Assembly: GCA_965116765.1 (NCBI GenBank)
Contig: OZ220718.1
Coordinates: forward strand, 4,650,001 to 4,714,000
From: JAJEEA01 sp965116765
GTDB taxonomy: Bacteria; Acidobacteriota; Vicinamibacteria; Vicinamibacterales; UBA8438
Reading direction: 5' to 3'
Length of the DNA: 64,000 bases
Position numbers and translations under genes: made by a program. Positions 56,887 to 64,000 of the stretch are shown here, one piece after another (positions within the stretch are counted from its first letter, which is position 1; each line of letters starts with the position of its first letter). The notes below the pieces were generated by a model that was not told the DNA's origin, did not search any database, and was given only the letters and a program-made list of their open reading frames with translations.

Positions 56887-57999
56887 TCAGGTGGCGCCCG
56901 CGTCGCGAGGCATGACGCGGTAGACCAGCGGCGGGTCGCCCTGCGCGGCCTCCTCGAGGGCCGCCGCCACCAGGTGGTGGTGGGGCGAGAGCTCGCAGAT
57001 GGGGTCGGTGGCGGTGACGTCGCCGGTCATCAGGAACGCCTGGCAGCGGCAGCCGCCGAAGTCGATCTCGCGGCGGTCGCAGCTGCGGCAGGGCTCGGGC
57101 ATCCAGTCGGTGCCGCGGAAGCGCTGGAAGATGGGGGCGCGCACCCAGATGTCCTCCAGGGAGTGGTCGCGCACGTTGGGGAACTCCAGCCCCGGGATCT
57201 CGCGGGCGGTCTGGCACGGGAGGACGAAGCCGTCGGGGGCGACGCTCATCGACACCATGCCCCAGCCCTGGAGGCAGGCCTTCGGGTAGCGCTCGAAGTA
57301 GTAGTCGGGGAGGACGTGCTGGATGTCGAGGCCGTCGGTCCCCGCCGCCCGCACCCGCTCGACCTCGGCGTGGGCGCGGTCGAGCTGCTCGCGGGTCGGC
57401 ATGAGGGCGGCCCGGTTCTTGAACGCCCAGCCGGTGTACTGGGTGTGGGCGAGCTCGAGGCGGTCGACCCGCCACTCCCGGGCGAGGGCGATGACCTCGG
57501 CGATGCGGTCGAGGTTCTGCCGGTGCAGCACGACGTTGAGGGTTACCGGGAACCCGAGCCGCTTGGCCCCGAGCACCGCCTCGCGCTTGCGGTCGAACGA
57601 CGGGGCGCCGGCGAGCCGGTCGTTCGACTCGGGCAGCGTGTCGAGCACGCTCACCTGGAAGTGGTCGAGGCCGGCCTCGCGGAGCTGCTCGAGCCGCGCG
57701 GCGTCGACCACCGTGGCCCCGGTGCTCATGTTCGAGTAGAGTCCCGCGGCGGCGGCGGCGCGGACGAGGTCGAGAATGTCGCGGCGCACCAGGGGCTCGC
57801 CCCCCGACAGGTGGAGCTGCACGACCCCGAGGTCGGCCGCCTGGTTGAACACGCGGACCCAGGTGTCGGTGTCGAGCTCGTCGCGGTACTTGTTCAGCTC
57901 GAGGGGGTTGCTGCAGTACGGGCACTGCAGCGGACACCGGTAGGTGACCTCCGCGAGCAGCGCGAGGGGCCGGGGCAGGGCGGTAGCGGTATCAGTCAC
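56887..57999 (-). CDS. pqqE: PQQ biosynthesis radical SAM enzyme PqqE
   Basis: The 370-residue radical SAM/SPASM enzyme forms the Glu-Tyr cross-link in the precursor peptide PqqA. The [4Fe-4S] motif CPLQCPYC is at residues 22-29 (EVTYRCPLQCPYCSNP). The SPASM-domain cysteines appear in LPCQTAREIPGLEF and in the RSCDRREIDFGGCRCQAF tail. It follows pqqD with an 8-base overlap, so both are made together. PqqD presents PqqA to PqqE. The precursor gene pqqA is 4 kb away on the same strand. Confidence 0.97.
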   Translation of the reverse strand: MTDTATALPRPLALLAEVTYRCPLQCPYCSNPLELNKYRDELDTDTWVRVFNQAADLGVVQLHLSGGEPLVRRDILDLVRAAAAAGLYSNMSTGATVVDAARLEQLREAGLDHFQVSVLDTLPESNDRLAGAPSFDRKREAVLGAKRLGFPVTLNVVLHRQNLDRIAEVIALAREWRVDRLELAHTQYTGWAFKNRAALMPTREQLDRAHAEVERVRAAGTDGLDIQHVLPDYYFERYPKACLQGWGMVSMSVAPDGFVLPCQTAREIPGLEFPNVRDHSLEDIWVRAPIFQRFRGTDWMPEPCRSCDRREIDFGGCRCQAFLMTGDVTATDPICELSPHHHLVAAALEEAAQGDPPLVYRVMPRDAGAT

Positions 58000-58270
58000 G
58001 CGCGGCTCCCTCGCGGACCAGCCCGCGCTGCGCCAGGTGGCCGAGGAAATCGTGGACGTCGCCGGCGGGCTCGGCGCCGGGGAACTGCTCCTTCAGGGCG
58101 GCGATGAGCTCGTCGGTGGTCCGCCCGTCGCAGAGCTGCACGATGGCCTTGCCGGGCTCGTTCAGCACCATCATCCCCTCGGGAAACACGAGCTGGTGCT
58201 GGTTGCGCACCTTGTCCCAGCGGTAGCGGGTGCCGGGGGCGAGGACGGGGGTGGTGATCGGCTGCGTCAT
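57992..58270 (-). CDS. pqqD: PQQ biosynthesis chaperone PqqD
   Basis: The 92-residue protein is read from ATG 58270 (MTQPITTPVLAPGTRYRWDK). It is the RiPP-recognition-element protein that binds PqqA and hands it to PqqE. Signature segments are RYRWDKVRNQHQLVFPEGMM, LNEPGKAIVQLCDGRTTDELIAAL and DVHDFLGHLAQRGLV. The start at 58309 would add residues that do not fit the family. It overlaps pqqE by 8 bases and is divergent from pqqB, with 121 bases between them. Confidence 0.96.
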   Translation of the reverse strand: MTQPITTPVLAPGTRYRWDKVRNQHQLVFPEGMMVLNEPGKAIVQLCDGRTTDELIAALKEQFPGAEPAGDVHDFLGHLAQRGLVREGAARD

Positions 58271-58391
58271 CGACTCGGTGTGGCGGCGAACGCCGCAGTG
58301 ATGATACAACGAACGCCGCCACGGCCCTCGGGAGCCGCCGCCGCGGTTCGGGGGGCACAGCGCTCGCGCTCACCAGAAAACGGGGCAATCG

Positions 58392-59304
58392 ATGCAGATA
58401 CACGTGCTGGGATCGGCCGCCGGGGGAGGGTTCCCCCAGTGGAACTGCAACTGCCGCAACTGCCGGCGGCTCCGCGAGGGCACCCTGCGGGGGCACGCCC
58501 GTACGCAGTCGTCGATAACCGTCAGCGGCAACGGGGTCGACTGGGTGCTCTTCAACGCGTCGCCGGACATCCGGCAGCAGCTCGCCTCGTTCCCGCCCTG
58601 CAGCCGGGGCGCGCGGTGCGCGACACCGGCATCTGCGCCATCCTCGTCGTCGACTCGCAGGTCGATCACACGACCGGGCTCGTGGTGCTGCGCGAGCACA
58701 CCGAGGCGTGGGACATCTACTGCACGCGGGTGGTGTACGACGACCTCACCACCGGCTACCCGCTGCTGAACGTCCTGTCCCACTTCAAGGGCGTGAACTG
58801 GCACGAGGTGGGGCTGGACGAGGTCCCCTTCTCCATCCCAAGGCGGACGGGCTGCTCTTCACCGCGGTGCCGCTGAAGAGCGAGGCGCCGCCCTACTCGC
58901 CCCACCGGCACAACCCGATTCCCGGCAACAACATCGGGGTGCGGGTGGCCGACACCACGACCGGCCGGAACCTGTTCTACGCGCCGGGCCTCGGCGAGAT
59001 CGAGCCGCACGTGCGGCGCTACATGGAGGAGGCCGACTGCCTGCTCGTCGACGGCACGGTGTGGACCGACAACGAGCTCGCGCGCGAGGGCATCAGCGAC
59101 AAGCGGGCGCAGGACATGGGGCACCTGAACCAGTCGGGGGCCGGGGGCATGGTCGAGACCCTGGTGTCGCTCGACTGCCCGCGGAAGATCGTGATCCACA
59201 TCAACAACACCAACCCCATCCTCGACGAGGCGTCGGCCGAGCACGCGGCCCTCGTCGAGGCGGGCATCGAGATCGCGTACGATGGCATGGACATCACGCT
59301 GTAG
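58392..59304 (+). CDS. pqqB: PQQ biosynthesis hydroxylase PqqB, two frameshifts
   Basis: The metallo-hydrolase-fold iron enzyme of about 304 residues hydroxylates the tyrosine of the cross-linked precursor. It begins MQIHVLGSAAGGGFPQWNCNC with the Cys-rich CNCRNCRRLREG loop typical of PqqB. Adding one C at 58596-58598 joins FPP to LQPGRAVRDTGICAILVVDS. Adding one C at 58837-58839 joins VPFSIP to KADGLLFTAVPLKSEAPPYS. The end has the DGTVWTDNEL, MGHLNQSGAGGM and VIHINNTNPILDEAS motifs. Both breaks are in C runs, so the gene is probably intact. Confidence 0.95.
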
Positions 59305-59475
59305 GGGTCTCGATCGCCATCGACGTCAGGTTCGGCGAGGGCCGCGCGTGTGCATGAACGGCCCCTTGGGATGCGACGGGCGGGGCGATTCGCTGACCGC
59401 GGGACGACGCCGCCCCGTGGGTGGAGCCGGCCAGCGTCCTGGCGGCGTCGTGTTGAACGACCGGGAGGTGACCGA

Positions 59476-61299
59476 ATGACGGCAAGCAACCTCGTGCGCG
59501 GGATGGTGACGACCCTCGTGGCGGCCGCCTTCGGCGCGGCGGGCGCCGGCGGGGCCGAGGCGCAGGGCCGGACGACGCGCGGGGCGGCGCCGCCCGACAT
59601 CACCGCGGGCGGACAGACCAACTGGACGAGCCACAACCTCGACCTCGCCAACAGCCGCTACTCGGCCCTCGACGAGATCGACACGGGGAACGTCGGACGG
59701 CTGACCGAGCTGTGGTCGGTCGCGGTGCCGGCCGGGGTCAACGTCGGCCAGGTGACGCCGCTCGTCGTCGACGGCCTGATGTACTTCCACGCCGGCGCGA
59801 GCGTCGTGGCCGTCAGCGCGACGACCGGCGAGTCGGTGTGGACGCTCGAGCTCGACGAGGCCCGGCAGAGCCGCTCGCGCGGGCCGACGTACGCCGAGGG
59901 GAAGATCTACGCCTACACCGGGCCGAACCTGGTGGCGGCCGACGCCCGCACCGGCGAGCTCGTCGAGTCGTACGGCGACGGCGGCGTGCTGCCGGTCGTC
60001 GCCCTCGCCCTGCAGGCCAAGTACCCGGACGCCTATCCGCCGGACCTCGATCCCCACAACATCGGCTACCGCATCACGAGCGCGCCCGCCTACCACGACG
60101 GGACGCTGTACCTGGGCACCTCGAACTCGGAGAACCACATCCCCGGCGGCCTGGTGATCGCCACCGACGCCGAGACCGGCGCCATCCGGTGGGTGTTCAA
60201 CACCATCCCCCAGCGCCCGCAGGACGACGGGTGGGACGTCGCGCGCGACACGTGGGGCGACGGCCAGATGGCCGGCGGCGGGGTGTGGACCCAGCCCGCC
60301 ATCGACCTCGAGCTGGGCCTCGTCTACTTCAACACCGGCAACCCGTCGCCCGACTACGACGGCTCGGCCCGCCCCGGCGCCAACCTGTTCACCAACGCCA
60401 CCGTCGCCCTCGACCTCGAGACGGGGGCGCTGCGCTGGCACTACCAGGCCATCCACCACGACCTCTGGGACTGGGACCACGTGACCGGGCCGGTGCTCTT
60501 CGACGTGACCCGGAACGGCGAAACCATCAAGGGCGTCGGCGCCGCCGGCAAGAACTGCCTGCTCTATCTCTGGCACCGCGAGACCGGGGTGCCCATCAAC
60601 CCGATGGTGGAGACGGCGGTGCCCACCGAGACCGACGTGCCGGGCGAGGTGGTCTACCCGACGCAGCCGATTCCCCACAACGCGCGCGGCATTCCGATGA
60701 CCCCGTTCTGCGCGACGTTCGTGCACCTCGACGACCCCGAGCTGCAGGCGCAGACCCGGCAGATCTACACGCCCTACTCCATCAACGAGCACCTCATCGT
60801 CGCCCACGGCGGCTCGAGCTTCGGCTCGCCGGCGTTCAGCCCGCGGACCGGCCTGCTCTACGTCACCGGCAAGAACGCCGCCGTGTCGATGATCGTCAGG
60901 CCGCTCGGCGACAGCCTCCGGCCGGGGCCGCACGGGCTCGGCCACAGCGGCAACTTCGAGGAGATCAGCCGGGTCCCCGCGTTCACGCCGACCACGACGC
61001 TGACCGCCTACGAGCCGGCGAGCGGCGAGGAGGCTTGGCAGCAGGTGTTCCCCGCCCTCACCCACATCGGGGCGAGCGGCAACCTCGCGACGGCCGGCGA
61101 CCTCGTGTTCCAGGGGGCCGACGACGGCGCGTTCTACGCCTTCCACGCCGGCACCGGCGAGCAGCTCTTCCGGTACGACGCGCCCCGGCCCATCCGGTCG
61201 AGCCCGATGACCTACGCGGTGAACGGGCGGCAGTACGTGACGGTGATCGCGACCGACACCATCGTCACGTTCGCGCTGTCGCCGGGGTCGGCGCCGTAG
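59476..61299 (+). CDS. PQQ-dependent dehydrogenase (quinoprotein beta-propeller)
   Basis: The 607-residue exported enzyme is an eight-bladed PQQ propeller that oxidises an alcohol or sugar and passes electrons to a quinone or cytochrome. ATG 59476 follows GGGAGG. Residues 8-29 are the signal. Propeller motifs include TGNVGRLTELWSV, WQQVFPALTHIG and LVFQGADDGAFYAFHAGTGEQLF. The HHDLWDWDHVTGPVLFDV block matches the calcium/PQQ active-site segment with its catalytic Asp. No haem domain follows, so electrons must go to a separate carrier. It is flanked by pqq genes, which supply the cofactor. Confidence 0.94.
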   Translation: MTASNLVRGMVTTLVAAAFGAAGAGGAEAQGRTTRGAAPPDITAGGQTNWTSHNLDLANSRYSALDEIDTGNVGRLTELWSVAVPAGVNVGQVTPLVVDGLMYFHAGASVVAVSATTGESVWTLELDEARQSRSRGPTYAEGKIYAYTGPNLVAADARTGELVESYGDGGVLPVVALALQAKYPDAYPPDLDPHNIGYRITSAPAYHDGTLYLGTSNSENHIPGGLVIATDAETGAIRWVFNTIPQRPQDDGWDVARDTWGDGQMAGGGVWTQPAIDLELGLVYFNTGNPSPDYDGSARPGANLFTNATVALDLETGALRWHYQAIHHDLWDWDHVTGPVLFDVTRNGETIKGVGAAGKNCLLYLWHRETGVPINPMVETAVPTETDVPGEVVYPTQPIPHNARGIPMTPFCATFVHLDDPELQAQTRQIYTPYSINEHLIVAHGGSSFGSPAFSPRTGLLYVTGKNAAVSMIVRPLGDSLRPGPHGLGHSGNFEEISRVPAFTPTTTLTAYEPASGEEAWQQVFPALTHIGASGNLATAGDLVFQGADDGAFYAFHAGTGEQLFRYDAPRPIRSSPMTYAVNGRQYVTVIATDTIVTFALSPGSAP

Positions 61300-61301
61300 G
61301 G

Positions 61302-62093
61302 TCACGTCAGGAGGTGATCTCTCAGAAACTCGACGACGCGCCGGATGACGGCGCGCGACGCGTCGCTGTCCTCCAGCACGTCGAAGGCGTGCGGGCCGGT
61401 CGGGTGCTCGACGACCTCCACGTCGAGGCCGCGCGTTGCCGCGTACCGGGCGAATCGGTCGATTGATGCATTCACGCCGGGTGTGGCGTCGGCGCCCGCA
61501 CGGGCGATGAGCAGCGCGGCGTCGGACGGAATCTCGTCGGCATCGATGTCCGGGACGGCGAACCTGAGCTGCCGGCCTGCGTCCGCGACGTCCGTCGAGC
61601 CCTCGACGTCGAGCATGTAGCCGTAGCACAGGGCGGCGCACCGGATCGCCGTGCTCGGCGTGCGGCCGAGCACGGCCAGCGCGTTGGGGGCGTGGCCCGA
61701 GCACGCCCACAGACCGAAGCGCCCGGCGTCGATGCCCAGCTCGTCCGCGTGGTCGCGCAGGTAGGCGAGGACGGCGGGAGCGTCCGCAGCCGGGTCGGCG
61801 TTGGAGTAGGTGATCGCCGCGAGGCCGGACGCCGCCAGCAGCCGCGCCCACGAGCTGAACGGTGCGGTGTCCTTGAAGGCGCACCCGGCGACGGCTCTGA
61901 AGCCGGGGTCGGCGAAACCGGTCACGAGGACGACGGCGGGCAGCGGCCCCGCGGCGTGGGATGGCCGGTAGAGGTCGACGAGGCGGCCGGTGTCGCCCCA
62001 CGGCCGGTCGCGCGTCACGTCCACGGTCTCGGCCCCGGGCAGTCCGAGCACGACGGAGCTGGCGAACGGGTTCCGTGTCGGAGAATCGGTCAT
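61302..62093 (-). CDS. dienelactone hydrolase-like alpha/beta hydrolase
   Basis: The 263-residue protein is read from ATG 62093. The nucleophile elbow is WACSGHAPNAL, with the Ser in a GxSxG-like context. HPTGPHAFDVLEDSD supplies the C-terminal His. The opening LYRPSHAAGPLPAVVLVTGF is typical of small esterases. A terminator for pqqA lies immediately upstream, so it has its own transcript. The stop is 2 bases from the convergent PQQ dehydrogenase stop. The substrate is unknown. Confidence 0.85.
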   Translation of the reverse strand: MTDSPTRNPFASSVVLGLPGAETVDVTRDRPWGDTGRLVDLYRPSHAAGPLPAVVLVTGFADPGFRAVAGCAFKDTAPFSSWARLLAASGLAAITYSNADPAADAPAVLAYLRDHADELGIDAGRFGLWACSGHAPNALAVLGRTPSTAIRCAALCYGYMLDVEGSTDVADAGRQLRFAVPDIDADEIPSDAALLIARAGADATPGVNASIDRFARYAATRGLDVEVVEHPTGPHAFDVLEDSDASRAVIRRVVEFLRDHLLT

Positions 62094-62099
62094 GCACAC

Positions 62100-62137
62100 A
62101 AAAAAACGCGCGTGCGCGGCAGAGCCGCACACGCGCG
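62100..62137 (-). terminator. rho-independent terminator downstream of pqqA
   Basis: On the minus strand CGCGCGTGTGCGGC, TCT loop, GCCGCGCACGCGCG forms a 14-base stem with one mismatch, followed by seven T (62106-62100). This would end transcription of pqqA and separate it from the downstream hydrolase gene. It lies immediately upstream of the hydrolase ATG. Confidence 0.85.
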
Positions 62138-62232
62138 AGCAGAACCGGGGAACACGACATCCCTGGCTCGAAACCAGAGCCCGTATACCCCAAGACGCGA
62201 ACGGGGACGCCCTGGGGCGTCCCCAGCCCGGT

Positions 62233-62307
62233 CTAGCGAGCGGTGACGTAGAGAGTCACTTCCATGTTGAGGGCGATCTCTCTGATCTCGGGCTTCGTCC
62301 AGGTCAT
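62233..62307 (-). CDS. pqqA: PQQ precursor peptide PqqA
   Basis: The 24-residue peptide starts MTWTKPEIRE and ends NMEVTLYVTAR. Glu16 and Tyr20 are in the required E-x3-Y spacing for cross-linking. AAGGAG is 7 bases before the ATG. The family form MxWxxPxxxE...ExxxY is exact, although the typical Gly before Glu is replaced by Asn-Met. It is short enough to be missed by gene callers. A strong terminator follows, so it is transcribed alone, consistent with the high level of substrate peptide needed. PqqB, C, D and E in this window act on it. Confidence 0.95.
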   Translation of the reverse strand: MTWTKPEIREIALNMEVTLYVTAR

Positions 62308-62538
62308 GTTCTCGCTCCTTCTGTCGGAAAAGGTCAACCGGAAAGCCCGACTATACACGGCCGCATGGGGGTGCGCAAGAAAAAAATGCACCGTCGGAAA
62401 TCGCCCCGGCGCACCGCTCACGAGGACCCGCCGGCCGGCGGAATGCCGTCGGCGGGTCGCCGCCGCGCTCGCGGAGACAGCCCCGGCCGGATCGTGCTAG
62501 CCTGACGCCACCAGCGGAAACCCGGGGAGGTCGAGCAG

Positions 62539-63267
62539 GTGAGCGACGTGGAGAGGGCGCCGTGGTCGCGCGAGGAGTTCGAGCAAAGGCTGCGCGCGAA
62601 GGAGAAGTACTATCACGTGAACCACGAGTTCCACGTCCGGATGCATGCCGGAGAGCTCGACCGGCCGGCCATCCAGGGGTGGGTGGCGAACCGCTTCTAC
62701 TACCAGGTCTCGATTCCCGTCAAGGACGCGGCGCTGATGTCGAACTGCCCCGACCGCGAGGTCCGGCGCGAGTGGGTCAAGCGCATCGTCGACCACGACG
62801 GGACGGGCGGGGCCGAGGGCGGCATCGAGGCGTGGCTGGAGCTCGGCGAGGCGGTGGGCCTCTCGCGCGACGACCTGTGGGCCCAGAAGCACCTGCTGCC
62901 GGGGGTGAAGTTCGCCATCGACGCCTACGTGAACTTCGCGCGGCAGCAGCCGTGGCAGGTCGCGGCGGGGTCGTCGCTGACCGAGCTCTTCGCCCCCAAG
63001 ATCCACCAGCGGCGCCTCGACAACTGGCCGCAGCACTACCCGTGGATCTCCGAGCAGGGCTACAACTACTTCCGCAAGCGGCTCTCCGAGGCGCGCCGCG
63101 ACGTGGTGCACGGGCTGAACATCACCCTCGACTACTGCCGCACCCGCGAGCAGCAGGAGGCGATGCTCGACGTGCTGCAGTTCAAGCTCGACGTGCTGTG
63201 GACCATGCTCGACTGCATGTGGATGGCCTACGTCGAGCACCGGCCGCCCTACCACAACGTCGAGTGA
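62539..63267 (+). CDS. pqqC: PQQ synthase PqqC
   Basis: The 242-residue cofactorless oxidase catalyses the last step, ring closure and eight-electron oxidation to PQQ. It is read from GTG 62539 after GGGGAGG. Family blocks are YHVNHEFHVRMHAGELDRPAIQGWVANRFYYQ, PVKDAALMSNCPDREVRREW, IVDHDG, and the C-terminal LDVLWTMLDCMWMAYVEHRPPYH. Active-site residues cluster in HGLNITLDYCRTREQQE. Its stop overlaps the glycosyltransferase start by 4 bases. Confidence 0.97.
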   Translation: MSDVERAPWSREEFEQRLRAKEKYYHVNHEFHVRMHAGELDRPAIQGWVANRFYYQVSIPVKDAALMSNCPDREVRREWVKRIVDHDGTGGAEGGIEAWLELGEAVGLSRDDLWAQKHLLPGVKFAIDAYVNFARQQPWQVAAGSSLTELFAPKIHQRRLDNWPQHYPWISEQGYNYFRKRLSEARRDVVHGLNITLDYCRTREQQEAMLDVLQFKLDVLWTMLDCMWMAYVEHRPPYHNVE

Positions 63268-64000
63268 CGCGATTGGAACGTGCCGACGGGGTCCTGCCGC
63301 TCTCGCTGATCGTCCTCGCCAGGAACGAGGAGGCGAACATCGGCCGCTGCCTCGACAGCGTCCCCTTCGCGGCCGAGAAGATCGTCATCGACTCGGGCAG
63401 CACCGACGGCACCGCGGCGGCGGCGGCGGCCCACGGCGCGACCGTCATCGACCGCGAGTGGCTGGGCTTCGGGCCGATGCGGCAGCGGGCCGAGGAGGAC
63501 GCCGCCCACGAGTGGATCCTGATGCTCGACGCCGACGAATGGATGAGCGACGAGCTGCAGCGGCAGTGCCGCGACGAGCTGCCGCGGCTGCTGGAGCGGA
63601 CCGACGCCCTGCAGCTCTCGCGCCGCACCCGCTACTGCGGCCGGACGATGAACCACTACCGCCCGTTCGCGCGCGACCACATCTGGCGCTGCTACCGGAA
63701 GGGCCGGGCGGCGTGGACGTCCGACCAGGTGCACGAGCGCCTGCGCCCGGCCCCCGGCTGCCGCACCCACCGCCTCACCGCGCCCCTCGTCCACGACAGC
63801 TACGCCAGCGTCGCCCATCACCAGGAGAAGGCCTGCCGCTACATCGACCTGTGGGCCCGGCAGGCGTTCGAGCGGGGGAGGAAGCCGAGGCTGCTGGGGA
63901 CGTTCCTGTCGCTGCCCGCGTACCTCCTTCGCGACCTCGTGCTCCGCCGCGGCGTCCTCGACGGCTGGCCGGGCGTCATCGCGGCGTGGATCACCGTCCA
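63264..64000 (+). CDS. family 2 glycosyltransferase, truncated at the window edge
   Basis: GTG 63264 overlaps the pqqC stop (GTGA). The frame continues to the end of the window without a stop, at least 245 residues. It is a GT-A enzyme: LPLSLIVLARNEEANIGRCLDSV, then KIVIDSGSTDGTAA and the DxD-like LMLDADEWMSD. It resembles the WaaE/KdtX lipopolysaccharide core glucosyltransferases (EWLGFGPMRQRA, VHERLRP). A hydrophobic patch begins near the edge (GTFLSLPAYLLRDLVL). The sugar is unknown. Location after pqqC is likely operonic, although the functions are unrelated. Confidence 0.9.
   Translation, partial: MTRLERADGVLPLSLIVLARNEEANIGRCLDSVPFAAEKIVIDSGSTDGTAAAAAAHGATVIDREWLGFGPMRQRAEEDAAHEWILMLDADEWMSDELQRQCRDELPRLLERTDALQLSRRTRYCGRTMNHYRPFARDHIWRCYRKGRAAWTSDQVHERLRPAPGCRTHRLTAPLVHDSYASVAHHQEKACRYIDLWARQAFERGRKPRLLGTFLSLPAYLLRDLVLRRGVLDGWPGVIAAWITV

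Overview
The window is GC-rich, densely coding DNA from a Gram-negative, aerobic heterotroph. Two lipid A genes (lpxB, lpxD) and a TonB-dependent receptor with an N-terminal carboxypeptidase-regulatory domain indicate an outer membrane. An Alternative Complex III operon (actA-F), many c-type haem motifs, a PQQ-dependent dehydrogenase and a full set of PQQ biosynthesis genes indicate aerobic respiration. The DUF1592/DUF1552 pair, Oar-like receptor, M16 peptidase pair, Uma2 proteins and tannase-like esterase together are most like an Acidobacteriota (Vicinamibacteria-type) genome. That placement is inferred from gene content only. I see no rRNA, tRNA or CRISPR array.

Layout. 1-7.3 kb (+): coiled-coil membrane protein, secreted cytochrome-like DUF1592 protein with its DUF1552 partner, ankyrin-repeat protein, cyclase-family lipoprotein. 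7.3-16.6 kb (-): broken toxin-antitoxin remnant, Uma2, DUF4160/DUF2442 pair, a molybdopterin hydroxylase large subunit preceded by an unusual repeat array (11.1-11.4 kb), an ImmA-like/unknown gene pair, an APC permease and an exported amidohydrolase. 17-19.3 kb (+): small membrane-anchored protein and tannase-family esterase. 19.4-29.1 kb (-): AAA ATPase/DUF4276 pair, TonB receptor, lpxB and two M16 peptidases. 29.2-34.6 kb (-): a methyltransferase/nuclease pair with its own promoter, lpxD and an RHH protein. 34.7-37.8 kb (-): a K+/H+ exchange-related protein and a haem-containing Vgb-like protein. 38-47 kb (+): nucleotidyltransferase pair, then actABCDEF. 47-49.8 kb (+): methyltransferase, beta-hydroxyacid dehydrogenase, CoA-transferase subunit A. 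49.9-55.4 kb: DUF2335 pair, a 1356-residue HTH-headed protein (strongest candidate for an undescribed defence-type system), and a decayed membrane protein. 55.5-63.3 kb: two Uma2 paralogues, then pqqE/pqqD (-), pqqB and a PQQ dehydrogenase (+), a hydrolase and pqqA (-), pqqC (+). A glycosyltransferase runs off the right edge.

Themes. The pqq genes can make the cofactor needed by the adjacent dehydrogenase, and ACIII can pass electrons from quinol to c-type cytochromes. Four independent candidate immunity modules lie in the window: methyltransferase/nuclease, AAA/DUF4276, ImmA-like pair, and the HTH giant. At least ten genes carry single-base frameshifts, nearly all in G or C runs (dmso-like actB, actF, pqqB twice, TonB receptor, M16, DUF1552 and others). 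This pattern suggests consensus sequence errors rather than gene decay, so these genes are annotated as probably functional. Short partial duplications at gene ends and a dispersed intergenic repeat family also recur.
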